A DNA stretch of 64,000 nt from Spirodela intermedia (taxonomy: Eukaryota; Streptophyta; Magnoliopsida; Alismatales; Araceae): contig LR746278.1 of NCBI GenBank assembly GCA_902729315.2, positions 188,501 through 252,500 of the forward strand, in the 5' to 3' direction. Position 1 is the stretch's first letter. Each line of letters begins with the position of its first letter. Shown in pieces: positions 23,949-38,800 of this stretch. The position numbers and the translations under genes are program-made. The notes under the pieces are model-generated. The model ran no database searches. It was not told the DNA's origin and was given only the letters and a program-made list of their open reading frames with translations.

Positions 23949-26900
23949 ATGGCTATGATCGACGAGCCACTCTATCCTATAGCTATTTTGATAGATGAAC
24001 TGAAAAATGAAGATATTCAGTTGCGGTTGAACTCCATTCGAAGACTTTCTACGATTGCAAGAGCTCTGGGCGAGGAAAGAACTAGGAAAGAATTGATCCC
24101 TTTTCTTAGTGAAAACAATGATGATGACGATGAGGTGCTTCTTGCAATGGCTGAAGAATTAGGAGTATTTATTCCCTACATTGGTGGTGTTGAGTATGCT
24201 CATGTTCTGCTTCCTCCATTGGAGACACTATGCACTGTGGAGGAAACTTGTGTTAGAGAGAAGGCTGTGGAATCATTGTGCAGAATTGGGACCCAAATGA
24301 AGGAAAGCGATTTAGTGGACTGGTTTGTTCCACTCGTCAAGGTAAGAAAATTAAAATATTGTGTCCCTGTGATCATGAATTTTTTGCCGGAAGTCATTTT
24401 CTTGAGGTACTGTTACTTTTCGGGGTGCATGAGTCATTTTCCCAAAACTTGAAAACAACCTTCTACAAGCCCGGAGCGAACTATATGTCATGCGAGCTTT
24501 TTTAATTAGCTCGTAACAAATTTTCCCTGTGATCTGACAAATTTTCCTGTTTAATTAGCTCGTAACACAAGTAATCTATGATTTTTTCCCTGAAAACCCT
24601 GGAAATTAGCAAGTAGGACTTATTTTGTTGTTTTTATATAATCACTGGATTGCTCTTCATTTCTAAATGTATGACATTAGTTGTCGCACATCTGCCATTT
24701 TGGTTTATTTTTTCCTTATTGTATGTTCCTTGTGTAGAGACTTGCAGCTGGCGAGTGGTTTACTGCTCGAGTTTCTTCATGTGGACTGTTTCATATTGCT
24801 TATCCAAGTGCTCCTGATCCTATAAAGTCCGAATTGAGGTCCATATATGGCCAACTATGCCAAGACGATATGCCAATGGTTAGAAGATCTGCTGCGTCCA
24901 ATTTAGGAAAGTTTGCATCCGCTGTTGAACCAGGTCATCTAAAGACAGATATCATCCCCATGTTTGAGGATCTGACCCGAGATGGTATGTATTATTTGGT
25001 TGTTTGGGTTTGATCTACTTCCATTTCAAGCAGATTGCATCAGTCATCCGTTTTTGAAATTATCTTCTGGCTAACTTTTAAAATGAAGATGGCTTAGTTC
25101 TTACATTAGATTCTCATTTTTTTTCTATTGCGAATATCTGTGCATTATGTTCATTCTTTTATTTTGTATTTTATTGAAAATGCTTCAGATTTATTTTTTA
25201 TGCGACTGATTTTCATCTTCCATGGACTTTTGTTTGTTCTAGATCAAGATTCTGTGCGGCTTTTGGCTGTTGAAGGATGTGCAGCACTCGGAAAATTGTT
25301 GGAATCCCAGGACTGTATCACTCATATTCTTCCTGTTATCATTAGTTTCTCACAGGTGTGCATTAGCCTTCTTGTTGTAATAATTATGTTTGTGGAAAGA
25401 TTCTCCTCTCATTGGCATGCATTCATCTTTTAGTTTCTATAAGCAGAAATATGGGAATCATGTTCTCTTTTTATGCTTCTGTTTCTTCTCCGATCAACGA
25501 TATCATATCTACCCTGAAAATCAAAATCATGGTTTATGACAGTCATCATGTGCACTAGTTTCTGTTTTGATTGCATTTTTTTCTTTCTTATTGAATAGGA
25601 TAAATCGTGGCGAGTGCGCTACATGGTGGCTAATCAATTATATGAGCTTTGTGAAGCTGTTGGTCCCGAGTTGACTAGGTATCACGTAAATTTTATTTTC
25701 AATGTCTGATATTATTATGATTAAATCTCTAAATGCCAAGTGCCTATTGTTGTTGTTAACTCTTATTCTTATTTTTTTTTCACAATTTAAAACTAATTTA
25801 TGCATGTGATACTCTACTAATCTCGAAAACAACGGGGTCTATATATTTAGACGTCAATGCTAATTTTTGGAAACTTTACTTTGTTATTAAATATTTATTT
25901 CTATGTTTTTTCATTTAACACAGTAAGCCAATACTAAGATTTTTTGGCAGATGTTTTTTTTCATATTTATTTCTTTATATCTTTCTTAGAGTTTATTGGT
26001 CTTTTCATATTACGGTAATAAAGTAGTCCGATCTGATATTATTAAAATACTTACAATAATACATATTAGATGCCATGGTAAGATATGAATCATCTTACAA
26101 AGTTTTGATTTGACTTTAGGTTTCCTACTCTAAATTACCTAATTATTTGTTATGACCATAATATAATGGTTTGAGTAAAAATGTTGAGCATAAAGATACA
26201 GTTCACATGCTAATGGTACATTTATTTAGTTTTGCTTGAAAAACAGGGGAATAAGGCGGAAAAATGTGGATCAAACATGTATGTTTTGTCTCCCTTGTAC
26301 TGCTTGAAGAATGGAGGGAAAGAATGTAGATCAAACATGTATGTTTCATATGTGAAATATTTTATCAGCTACTGTTGTGTTGAATGTTTATGCATGATAT
26401 ACATTGCTTCGTCAATGCAACCTATTGATTGGCCACTCTTACTGCGCAGATTTTTTTTTGTTCAATAATAAATTGCATAACATCATCCAAATGACCATAT
26501 GAATGATATAATTCTTGTCAATGACTAATTGGTGCTTCTTATCTTATCTCTGTATTAAAGGACGGATTTGATGCCTGCATATGTTCGGCTTCTTCGAGAT
26601 AATGAGGCAGAAGTGCGGATAGCAGCTGCTGGAAAGGTGACAAAGTTCTGTCGTATCTTGGAACCTCAACTTGCTATTCAGCACATTCTTCCATGTGTGA
26701 AGGTACGGATACTGTCCATTGCGAGATAGATCTTTTTTTGAAAAATGCAAGGCCAGTGGTATATTTCTGGATGATTGGCTACCCTTTCTGCATGAGTGAC
26801 TACCCTCATGTTTCATCCCGCTTTTATTTTATGCATGTTTCTTCATGTGTTTGCTTACCATAGGTTATTTTGTGGCCATTAGTTAAGACGAGGCGTATAA

Positions 26901-29900
26901 ACTACTTACAGAATCTGTAATTGCATTTCATTGGTTAAACGTTGCTTTCTTTTTTCAAAGTGAATGGTGCGTTAATTCATTAGACTGCTGTTTCAAGTTA
27001 CTTGCCTATCATCATCTGTTACATTTATTCAGAGATTACACATTCAATATGATAAATCATGATAATTATAAACAATAGAAAGGTAACGAAATGTGATGTT
27101 ATTTTATGAAGGGAAAGATACATGCGCTGTATCTCACACGTGATTTGCTCCCTGTAGGATGATATTTTTTTCGTCGTTTTAGGCCTCGTGCATTACGAAT
27201 TTCATGAAGCTTATCTTATAAACCTGATCCTGACTAGGATTTTTTGGTTCAGATTTAAAGGCCTTGTTAAATTTTTTTTGGCAGTTAATCCGTCACGTCT
27301 TGTCCTTGTGTGGCTTAGTTTTGTACCATGTAACAGTGAAACTGCTTGGTATCCTTTTTTATTTCCAATACGGCCCGTCTGCTTCCAGTCATGATTTGTA
27401 TTTCATGTCCAATATGTTCCATTTTAATCTGTTTTGTATGGAACTTTTTGGCTGTAGGAATTGTCATCTGACTCTTCACAACATGTTCGCTCAGCCTTAG
27501 CATCAGTCATCATGGGAATGGCACCAGTTCTGGGAAAGGTATATGCATATATTTACTTTCTGAAATGAAAGTGGGACCTTTTGCTTTGCAGTTTCTAAGG
27601 TGTTTCATGATTTACATCTGAAGTGAAAGTCGGACCTTTTTCTCTTTTGTTTGTTGCTCATGCATCGTTCTTTGATTTGTTCCCTTAATGTTTTTTTGTC
27701 TAATATTTCTTTATTATGCTCCATTTTTATGAATTTTGGTGAAGATTTTGCATGTAGGATTATAGAATATATGACGTTATCATGGGAAAAAACTAGTCTG
27801 CTTCTCTTAATGCCATTTGTGTTTTCTTTTGCACATTCAATAAATGAGATTCTATATGTAGAAAGAGGACAACTCACTTACTTTGTTCCTTATGTGCGCC
27901 AGGTGATAATTTCATCTTGATCAGCTAGACAGAGAAACCTTTCATTAGGCCAAAAAATCACATAAAGCCTAAAAGTGATGCAAGACAGTCTTGATTACCA
28001 GTTTAATCTTCTAGACGTCACTGACGTAAAACTTATCTGATTTGATATTTGGGGGGGCATACGGAGTTCAGATTCAATGCATAATTTAATGCGACAAACT
28101 GTCCTCAGAATGATAAGAAAACACGTTTCTCAGCATTGTGTATGGTAATCGAGAACCAAATTTGATTGTGGTGATCAGCTGCCACTTGATCGACTTCCAT
28201 AGAATTCTCTTAACATATTGCCCTGACTTGCGTGATCTTAGTCTATATTTGGAATTTGAACTATCAAATCAATCCCGCTAACATGATAAGAGTCCGATTC
28301 TTTATATCAATTTGTGGATGAATTATCTTGTTGGATGGCAGAAACCACCACTGGTACACAGCTGAGCCAAAAAAAACCTAAATCCATTTTTGAAGTACGT
28401 GAAGCTGAGTCACGAGTCTTCTAGCAATTGAGATACCAATGAGATGAATGTGTTTCCTTTTTGTTGCTCCTATTTCTTCTCCTCTTTTCCAATCTCGTCT
28501 AAATAAACTACAGGTTTCTTGTATATTCTTACTTTCAGCAGCGACAGTTTTTCAACCATGGCTCAGTTGTTTGCTTCTGGCCGTTTTGTTTTTCTTTGTG
28601 GATTTGATTCTTACTTTTAGTGTCTCTTCATCCGTAAGGAATACGGTTACGAGTCACCAGAGTGGATATTCTTATTGTTTTTTTTTATATATTTAAAATG
28701 TTGTTTTTGTCTTTAAGTGATTAACGGAATACCAAAAATTCTGATTGTACGAAATTGGTCTCAGTCAAACTATTCTGTCTTCTCACAATATTTAATACAT
28801 GTACCTGTAGTAAATACCTTTTTTACTGGCGAAACTAATGGTTTGTATATTGTAGGATGCCACAATCGAGCAGCTGCTGCCAATATTTCTCTCTCTTTTG
28901 AAAGATGAATTTCCTGATGTCCGATTGAATATAATTAGCAAACTCGACCAAGTGAATCAGGTTTGAATTTTTTTTCCCGTGTTTTTTTGTTCGAAGTGAA
29001 ACAGTTTATTGCCGTTGCCCATGGACATAATCTTTTACTTTTTTTGATAGTTTAATTGGAGCCTTCTGTTTTGATGCATTTCATCATTGCTTTCTTTTTA
29101 TTGGTAATATAATTGTGGTCTCATGGTTAAGGGAATTGATTTAATCGAGTACATTTTTCCTGGTGATGTTATTTCTTTAATCGATATTACATTATTTAGG
29201 GAAGTGGAGTGGATGTTGTGGTATCTGATATGTATTTTGTAGATCATGTTGGTAGCATTCAAATATATCCCGTTGGATCTGCACGTTTTTGGGGTTCTAA
29301 CACCTGTTACTTTATTTTAATCTAAAATGTTGTGTTTTAAATAGGTAAAAAGCTGAAGTGTTGCTAATCTGATGGTCGCTTGGATGGATGTAGTTGCAAA
29401 TAGTTCCCTGGCGACTTGTAAAGATCATACACCATACTTGACGCCATTGATTGCCATTCTTTCATGGGTGTTTAGTATCAAGCACCATCTATATACTACA
29501 AAGAATACTTATGTCTATTATATTTATCCTTTTTAAGATTTTTCCCAGGAATGAGCAAGACATATCCTACAAACGTACACCGTGGATGTTAGCTTGTTTA
29601 GTTTATCAAAAGTTAACTGATTTTGCCAGCTTTTGCCGTCAAAATTATGGGAAAGCAAATCGACAATTCGGCCTTTGCTTCTTTCATTTACTCTTAAACC
29701 ACCAAGGGGCAAATAGTGGAAAACTAATAATGGAAAAATGAAAAATGATTACTGCGGGCTAAATTTAGACGTGTTACCTGAATTTGTTGCGGAAGATACT
29801 AGTTTTACTATTACAGTCTGTATTAACGTTTGTTCTGGTTGCACTGGAACGTGTGAACATCCGGTACTTTAGGGAGACGAAGATTGGAATTAGCTTGCAA

Positions 29901-31988
29901 TTGTTTTCAGATCGTGGGCACCTTTTCTTCTAATGAGATAGATTCTTTATTTCACACCAACACCTCGATTACAATGCGCATATAATGAGAGGTGTCCTGG
30001 TAAGAGCACTTTGGTTTGTGGCAATGGTGGCCGTTAGTCGAATGTCATGGTGGTGTCTTGATCTTCCTTTGAAACGGAAGAGGAGGAAAAAATTGCATTG
30101 TCCTGTTAGTTTTTCCTTCTTGGAGTGCAAACTTGTTCGAGGCTGGCAGGGTTTCACTTTTGCAGCTGGGGGAAGAGCCAGAGAAGGAGAAGAGTTAGAG
30201 CAGTAGGTCTCCAGCTGCAGTCGTCGATGGAAGAAGAATCGGGAAGGAGGTGTCAGTGTGCAAAGCATAAATGGAGAATTACTAAAACAAACGCTTCATC
30301 TACCTTGACATGCGGCTTTCTTTGGTGCCCCACATTCTCGAGATATTTATCGTCTTCCACCCCAACCTTCCAAGAATGGCCATGTATTTGTTTTGGGAAG
30401 GGAAACAATCAAAGGGAGAAGGGGGGGGGGGCTTTATCTTAAAGATTCATCTGTTTTTGTGACAGGTTTTTATAACATGCCCAAAGTGTCTTATTTTTTA
30501 TTTGCCAATCTGTCGACAGTCTTGATCAGGAATAAATTTGGACCGAGCCTATCTGGGATATTATCTTCCTCCAGCATTGTCTTTGCTATTAGACAAAGAT
30601 AACTAATTGATTTTATTTTAAACGAATATAACCTATATTTCTGGCTCGAATTTTATTTTACTCTTGAACAGTTTTAAAGTAATTAATTTCTAAAGTGTTA
30701 TAACCAAACGTGATATCTTTTGTAGGTGATCGGTGTGGACCTATTGTCCCAGTCATTGTTGCCGGCCATTGTGGAGCTTGCGGAGGACAGACATTGGCGT
30801 GTTCGCCTTGCTATAATTGAGTACATCCCACTGTTAGCAAGCCAGCTGGGTGTGGGCTTTTTCAATGAAGAACTTGGGACACTTTGTATGCAGTGGTTGG
30901 AAGATAAGGTACGTGATAATCTCTTTGTTTGCGACTGCAACTGTCTCTAGTATTGAAGTCGGTTCCAACTCCTGTGCTTCTTTAAAACCGTTATCATGTC
31001 TTCCTTCCGATGCAGCCACGAGTTCCATCCTACCATCATTATGCCTTCTGACGATCTGCGTTACTTACTTTGAAAAGCGGTGTTCGATCAAACGATCGCT
31101 TCATTCTGATCAATGAGAAACCTCTTCTCCTCTGGTAAAATGCCAGCAGTTGAAGTGGGATTCTGTTTGATAAAAGAGACGTAACTAATATTTCAATTTT
31201 CGTTTTATTCAAATACTTTTTATTTTTATTTTTGAGGAACTTTTGTTTCCACGTTAACCTGAGGCTTTTCTCAATTTATTTATTTTATTTTATTTTTATT
31301 TTTATTTTTTTGTTGCGGTGATAGACTATCGTTAAGTAGGCTCTTCGGTTTGTTGTGATCATCTGGGGTATCCAATGAGTTGTTCTTGGAAAACTACAGG
31401 TTTACTCAATTCGTGATGCAGCAGCTAATAACTTGAAGCGTCTCGCTGAGGAATTCGGCCCAGAATGGGCTTTGCAGCATATTATTCCTCAGGTGATCTT
31501 TCTTACTTGTTACTCTTGCAGATCATCTGTCATTGTTTGCCTCTCCATTGTATGTTACATCACACAAACCACTCTTTTGCTTCTGATCGCGAATCGTCTC
31601 TTCTTCTTCTTCTTCTTCTTCCTTTTCTTTTTTTTTTTTCTTGTTGGATGTGCTGGGGGTTCTGAAAACTGTGCAGATTATGGAGAAGATCAGCAACCCG
31701 CACTACCTCCACCGGATGACCATCCTGCACGCCATTTCTTTGCTTGCTCCCGTCATGGGCTCGGAAATCACCAGCCAAAAGCTGTTGCCAGTGATCGTCA
31801 CCGCTTCGAAAGATAGGTGACTCCTCAGACGAGCAAATCACACTTGTTCTTCTTCTTCTTCTTCTTCTTCTTCTTCTTCCTGTTCATTGGCTTGGACTGG
31901 ACTTTCTCTCTTGCAGAGTACCCAACATTAAGTTCAACGTGGCAAAGGTCTTGCAGTCTCTCATTCCAATACTTCAGCAACCTGTGAG

Positions 31989-32049
<61 letters not shown>

Positions 32050-32223
32050 ACATGTATACACATGCTTAGCAGCTGGTCTAACTACTGATTTGGTTATCGG
32101 AAGGTCGTGGAGCAGACGGTGAGACCCGCCCTGGTGGAGCTGAGCGAGGACCCCGACGTGGACGTGAGGTACTTCGCCAGCCAGGCTCTCCACGCCTGCG
32201 ACAACGTCATGATGTCAGCCTAG
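23949..32223 (+). CDS. PP2AA: Protein phosphatase 2A 65-kDa scaffold subunit A (PP2AA)
   Basis: PP2AA is the HEAT-repeat scaffold that holds the PP2A catalytic C and regulatory B subunits; plant members act in auxin transport (PIN dephosphorylation), stress signalling and division-plane control. Twelve coding exons are 23949-24341, 24738-24984, 25243-25355, 25599-25678, 26561-26702, 27458-27538, 28856-28960, 30726-30908, 31400-31492, 31677-31816, 31917-31983 and 32104-32223, giving 587 aa, the normal length. All phases agree. The start is [19 protein letters not shown]. Further landmarks are [133 protein letters not shown], and [18 protein letters not shown]. Fifteen HEAT repeats are expected. 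The protein ends NVMMSA. Transcription starts in a duplicated leader shared with NOG1. Confidence 0.97.
31992..32045. repeat. (TC)n microsatellite in the last PP2AA intron
   Basis: About 54 bases of TC repeat begin nine bases after the exon 11 donor. Nearby introns also carry CTT runs (about 31,598-31,622 and 31,849-31,880). Confidence 0.95.
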
Positions 32224-32816
32224 AAAATCCCTCTCTCCCTCTCCCTGCAAACAACACTCACCTCGCTTGGATTTTTGTGGGCTTCCTCTCTATCTTTTTT
32301 TTTCTTTTTTTTTGTTTTTGGTTGGGGTCGTCTGCCACGTGGATCTTCTTCTTGGTCGTTCTGGGTCTGTTCCTTCATTATGGAATGAACGAATGAATGA
32401 ATGAGTAAATGAATAGAGGCTTCCTATCGGAATATGATTCGGATATAAATGGGCTATTTATATGTGATAATGGGAGGGGTGTGATCGCGTGCTTCCTGGG
32501 GAATTGGGCCGGCCCATTAGAGCTGTGAGGGTTCGCGATTAGAGCGGATGCCGGCCTGGATCTTTCAAGAGGATACCGAGTCTTGTAATCTGGCCCTTGA
32601 GATACTGGATTTGTGAAAGTAGGCCTGTGTTTCATGCATATATATTTTGTTCAGGGGCTTTTTGCAAAAGCTCCCTCGCGAAATTCAAAAGACAGCAGGG
32701 GCGGGACTGAAGGTAAGATACTCGTCGCGCGAAGAGGTTCCCTGGGGTTCGGGAGAGAGAGAAGACTCTCAGATCTTTGCACTCGTCACGCTGCCCACTT
32801 CGGCCACGACGAGGCC
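32224..32816 (+). promoter_or_regulatory. PP2AA 3' UTR and CAP-H promoter (compact intergenic)
   Basis: Only 593 bases separate the PP2AA stop from the CAP-H start. A GAAT-type tetranucleotide run lies at about 32,383-32,415. A GGGCCGGCCCATTAG palindromic site II pair lies at about 32,506-32,520. A GA-rich leader precedes the ATG at 32,817. Confidence 0.55.
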
Positions 32817-35800
32817 ATGACGGAGCGGTTCGGTGAGGTGGAGGATGAGCAATTGTTGTCGCCGAGGAGGGCGGCGGCGGCGCGGCTGCTCAAGTCGCCG
32901 GTATCGGCGTCGGCGGCCGTGCAGCAGAACGCACTTCACTTCCTCGGGTCCAACGACGACCAGCTCGAGCGCGCCCAGGCCCGGGCTGCCCGTGCCGCTG
33001 CCATAAGGCGGAAACCTATTGTTGCCGTTACCCATGGCATCGACACTCACCCGAGATCGGACGTCCTGGGGAAGGAGCAGATCACGGAGCTCTTCCACAA
33101 CTGTATCAAGCTTGCCAGCGAGAACGTAGCCAGTCTTCTTTTTATTTTGTATTTTTCCAGTTTTATGGTCCCTAATTTCTTGCTTCTGGTCTGTAATTAC
33201 GTTTTATTGTTCCGGTTCTGTCTGAATCGCTTTCCGACGAGACAAGTGTTTTCAACGCCGCTTGATCTTCAGCCCTCGCATACCCCCTTTGTCTGTAGTA
33301 GAAATTCCTTACTGAATTCAGTGTTTTCGCCTCCAAATTTTCTGATTATCCTTATCCCTGATTCTAGTCCAAAAATTCTCTTATCCTCCAGACGCCTCTG
33401 TCTTTATACATGCCGTTTTTTTATTCTTAAAAGATCAAGCTCTTCGATGATAATGCACCTTTCAAAATTTCCCTCCAACCTTTAAACCTCTTATGGTATG
33501 TTCTTCTTTCTCAACCGTTTGGTGTTAGGTGCTGCGTTAGAACAGTACCGAATTTTTAGGGAGAAAATGAAGCTGTGGTTAAGTACATGTGCTTGCTGCT
33601 TAGCTCCAGCATATACAGGGTATCACACCGCTTGATGAGTAATCATGAAAAACGAAGGGATCCAAATTTGTTTTGAGTTGGACTACGCCATACTTTGATA
33701 TGATACCAGAACAGGTACATTGAATTTTATCCATAACCTGAGAGTATGCTATGTATCATGGGATCTTAATGGATCCACTCCCATATCTGGGTGTGCGTAA
33801 TCCCTCATCTTCCCTGATGAAAGCCAAAATTTATAAGGATTCTTGTGGTCCTGGAGAATCCAGCTAGAGGAGAATCAGGAGTGGAGAACTCTCCCACTTT
33901 TTCAGCCCAACTCTTTGGTTAAAGAATTCTGGTTTTGAGAACGACTGGTTGGCATTTACATTTTTTGTCTTTCACCCTCTTTTCTATATTCCCTTCCATC
34001 AATCCTCAAGTCCTATAGTTTTGATCCATAGAATCTGTCCCATTTTGTTCGTGCTTAATTAAATCTTAATTTGGATTACTCTTTCTTTATATTCCTACCG
34101 GTTTATTAGGGTATTTGTATTTCAGTACAACAACTGACCAGTGAATGCAATGATAAAATGGTCATGGATCAACTCTGTTTTCTTCTACAACTGTTTGTGC
34201 CGCCATGAGGCAATCTGATTGCCGTGTTTACTGTAAAGAGCATTGCTTGTGCTGCCATATTCTTGTCCGTGATTCGGGACAATTCTTACGATTTCCTCGC
34301 CTTTAATGCCTCTGCATTTAGTTTCTCCCCACGCTGCCCCTGTTCTCGAACGCATTGATCTTATGGGTTCTCCCTTTGTCCTTTGTTCGTTCTTATTCTC
34401 ATTTCGTTTTTCGTCTGTGTGCAGAAAATAAATCAGAAGAACACATGGGAGCTGAACCTCATTGACCACCTGAGCGAAATTATCAAGGTTGAATCAGATG
34501 ACGATGCAGAGACCAACTTTCAAAAGGTTCTGGTTCTCCAGTCTTTAAAGCTTCTTCAATTCTTATTTCGGTTTATAATTTCTTTCCTTATTTTGGCTTA
34601 TATTTTTTCATTTGATGAAGGCAAGCTGCACGTTAGAAGCAGGAGTCAAGATCTACTCCTTGCGGGTTGATTCAGTGCATTCAGAGGCGTATAAAGTCCT
34701 CGGTGGTATCAACCGTGCAGGGAGAGATGATGACAAAGGTCATACCTTCCCATTTGATCTATGTCGGGCTACTATGTGTTGTATTGCTTACATGATGTGT
34801 TTGAATAACCGTTCAATATATATTGGGGGCAATGGATAATCCAAGAATTTTGATAAACCAGCCAACTTTTTCCTTCACTTTCTTTTGACAATGTGATATT
34901 CTATAGATTACGTTGAGATTATAAGAATCGGGTTCCATTATTAAGGAATGTTTAAATGTACGGGTCATCTTTAATGACTTGGTTTGGGTTGGATGTCTCA
35001 GATGTTTCTCTGAACAAGGAAAGGTTCTGATTGATCTGAAAGGGAAATGCTGGTCAGATCCTGGTGTTCGTGGGCATATATGTGAATTAAAGTAGGCTTC
35101 TGCGGCACATTGTTGCATTCTTTTCCAGAGCCATCTCCTAGTTCATGAATTGGATTTTGATGTAGATACTTCTGAAAATCTAGATTTTAAATTGTGCGTG
35201 TATACTGGAGGCACTAGATTGAAAAGCTTGCTGCAAGTGCTTTTGGCACTTTAAATCTTTTGTGGTTTCTCTTTAATGTGCAGAAGTGGAGGTATTGCCA
35301 TGTTCCGCTTGTGCTTCCTGGGGTTATTAGAGGGCATGACGCTGACATTCCTTGTGTTGGAGGAGAGCTGCGAGAATCCTGGTGCTTTTAAAAAATCCTT
35401 GGTTGCATCAGATTTGTAAATCAAAACTTTAAAGTGAACACGGTCTCTTTGGATGTTACATGGTGTAGACTAGAATTGCATACTTGAAACCCAATTGGTT
35501 TTGCTAAAACAGGTAGTCTCCAAATGGGAGTCTGGACTACTTTCTGATTGGATGAAGCAGGCTACTTTTCTAGTGATTGAGTTGTTGACTAGGGTTCTTA
35601 AAGGAAAAGATGAAGCCTGATTACCATATAATCTCGATTCTGTTTCATTCTAGATCAGGTTGGTGAGAGCTTTGTGCGACTGCTGATTCCAATGTAAGGT
35701 GTCAGCTTCAGTAAACTTAATATTATTCAAATGTAAAAAAAATCAGGAGATGATAATATTACAGGGTCTGTGATGTCAATTTACGATTATGCCTTCTGAA

Positions 35801-38800
35801 AACTTAGGCGATTATATTCATCGACTCAAACTACATTTTGAAACTGTCTATGAGAAGACATGCCTGTAGGCATTCGTTGATCATTAATGACGAAACTTAA
35901 TGATACTTCATAATTTTTTATACAGAATTGATGTCTAGGTATTACACAGGTTCTGGGAAGAAAATATTGTACATAATTATAATTTTTTTTACATGAATAG
36001 TTTTATGTTTTTCCTTATGTTTTACCCATATGCAAAAGCTTATGGCTTTTTTTATGTTGGTCCCAATATTTTATGTTTTGTACCTTTGAAACTGATAATA
36101 TCAGAAAAGCTCTGTTCAGAAAATATACCAGAAGTTGACAGTATGGGGATCAGTCAGGAAGGTATCCAGAAGAAAGGAACAGACAGAAAGGTGAGCGTTT
36201 TTTTTTAGAGCACTCAGAATTATTCATTTTTTCTGTACAATGTTTGGTTCCGATGCCAGATGCGATTGCATGCAGGTGTCACCTTTGTCGACTCTGGAAT
36301 CTTCATTTGATGTTCTTAACGTGAAGAAATTTGATGGTAATTTATCCATCTCTCTGTATAGAAGCAGCTCTCCTATTTTGCTAAGTTTTTGATGATACAT
36401 TTAAAATTCCAGCGGCCTTCACCGTTGATCCTCTTTATCATCAAACATCTGCAAAGTTTGATGAAGGTGGAGCTAAAGGTCTCTTGTTGAATAACCTTGG
36501 GGTCTATGGCGACTGTCAAGTACTTTTCGATTCATTGGAGTCGCCCACAAATGTTACGTGTTCCAAGTCACAGGCTGACAAGTCAGACTTCATTGACCTT
36601 TCCTTCGCCAGAGGTGTGTATTGTTTTTCTTAATGTATAAATTTTGTTTCTATATCCAGTTTAGTATTATGTTGGGATTTCATGTGTCTTCATTTCTTTT
36701 TCATAGATTGCATTGGACAGATGATGACATCGATAGCTATGCAGAGGGATATTTCACCAACCTTAAGGGAGATCATAAGTCTGTTTAACGAAGATAATCG
36801 GAGGCCAACAGATATTTATGTAGCAACACAGAGATCGGACAGGCGAGATGACATGGGAGAGAGTAATAAACATGACTTTGAGAGTAACGAAAATGAGGTT
36901 GAGGGTAACGAAAAGGGGTTTGAGAGTAACGAGAATGGGTTTGAAATTAATAAAAATGAGTTTGAGAGTAACACATTTGATGACTGTGAGCCTTGTGGTT
37001 TTGATAATGATGAACAGGGTAGTGTAGTCGATGATTGTTCATCCTACACGACTGCACATTTTGCTGGCGATCCAGAGGTACAACCGCATTGTCATTTTCT
37101 ATGGTTTACTTTTATTTATTTATTATGAATTCATGTATTTTAGGTAAACTCTTCTTCCTACAGGAAAACAGTAGCTGCACTTTACTTGAGCAGGATGCTG
37201 ATCCTAAATTTGAAAGTATCGCTGGATTTTTAGCTCTAGGTCTAGGATTTGCACCGAAAACAAATGCATGGGCTGGTCCTGATCACTGGAAGTATCGGAA
37301 GATTAAAGGTAGAACTGAACTTATGCATGAAAAATCTCACTATTTGCTGGTTAGGTGTATACAGACATTCATCTCAGAATTAATTTTGCAGTTCCAGATG
37401 AGATTCCTGCTTCTGCTGGTGAATCATTTTTAATCAAGAGGAAAGTAAAAAAAAAAAAACAAGAAGCGTGTGATATTGATTTTACAAAGGCACTTGATAA
37501 GGAGATTTCAGACATCTTTGCTCCTCCTAAAAGTCGACGGTCAATACTGCTTCCTCCCAACAGAGGTTCGTGCAGTATTACATTACCAGAGGATTGCCAT
37601 TATCAAGCACAGAACCTTGTCAGGTTGCTACTTCGTCCTGATGTTTTGGTAAGCCATGATGCCGCTGATTCTTGGATTCCTGCCTCTGTTTTGTGTTGAG
37701 TGACAGCGAATGTCTTCATCTGTGCAGTGCCTCGGAAAGAAACTGAGGAAATCTGCTGGTAAGTTAAGTTGACTACTTTTTAAAAACTTATGATTTATAA
37801 TACCTATTATGGAATCCTGCTGATGTTGGTTCATTTCGTTTACTTTTCTTAATGATATGTAAGACTGATCAGAAGTCATTTTTTCCCTCTTAAGAAATTT
37901 GGTGTCCCTCCACTTCGCTTAGTCACATAAAACAGTCTATTCCTTTAGGCTCCTGTACGTGATTTCTACAATCTTTATTTTACTTTTAAAACGTTAACAT
38001 TGATTTTTTTAATGAATTCATACAGTTACATTAGTTGTAGTATTTTCTGGTGTTAAGGAATGGAAAAGTAGGCATTATTTGATTAGAGATGTGATTTGAT
38101 TATGCCTTGATGGACTGAGAGATAAGTATTGGTACCTTCCCTTCGCGATAATTTTCTAATTCCAAAATATTGCAAGCAGCACTCCAGTGGATTTCCCGTC
38201 GATCCTAGGTTTATTTGCGTTGAGACTTTTCTATTTTGATTTAACGTCCTCGTCTTCCGTTCTTACTTCACATGATGTATAATTTTTGGCAGCGTAGTAA
38301 CCACTTTTTACCTTTCCATTTGCCTGTACTTTTCCTTATTCCCCTTCTGTCGACATGTGAGTTCTGTTTCTTATCTACATTGCTCCCTTTACTGCTATGG
38401 AAAATTGATGTAGTCGTCAATCAAATCTTTAACCATTGCCTAGTACATATGTTAACCTTTCTTGTCGGTAATTAATTTTTTTCATTGTCTCCGTGTTTTT
38501 TTTCTGATATTCAGAACTAAAACTATCTTCAATTCTGTTATTAGGCATGAACTAGTCTGCAGTTAGTGAGGAATGTCTGACAACCCAGTTGTTATCTTTT
38601 TTTTTTCTTTTTAGACGAATCGTCGCAACGGAGCCAGCCCTATGAATTAGCAACATCTTGGGACAATGAGAGTGTTGCAAACGATTACTATGATGATGAA
38701 AATATGCTTAATGATTTTGGTGAACCAGGAAGTCTTGTTTCTCAGCCACGTCAGGTTTGTTTGGTTGCGTTGTCCCCTGTCATCGCTTTGCTTTGATCTT

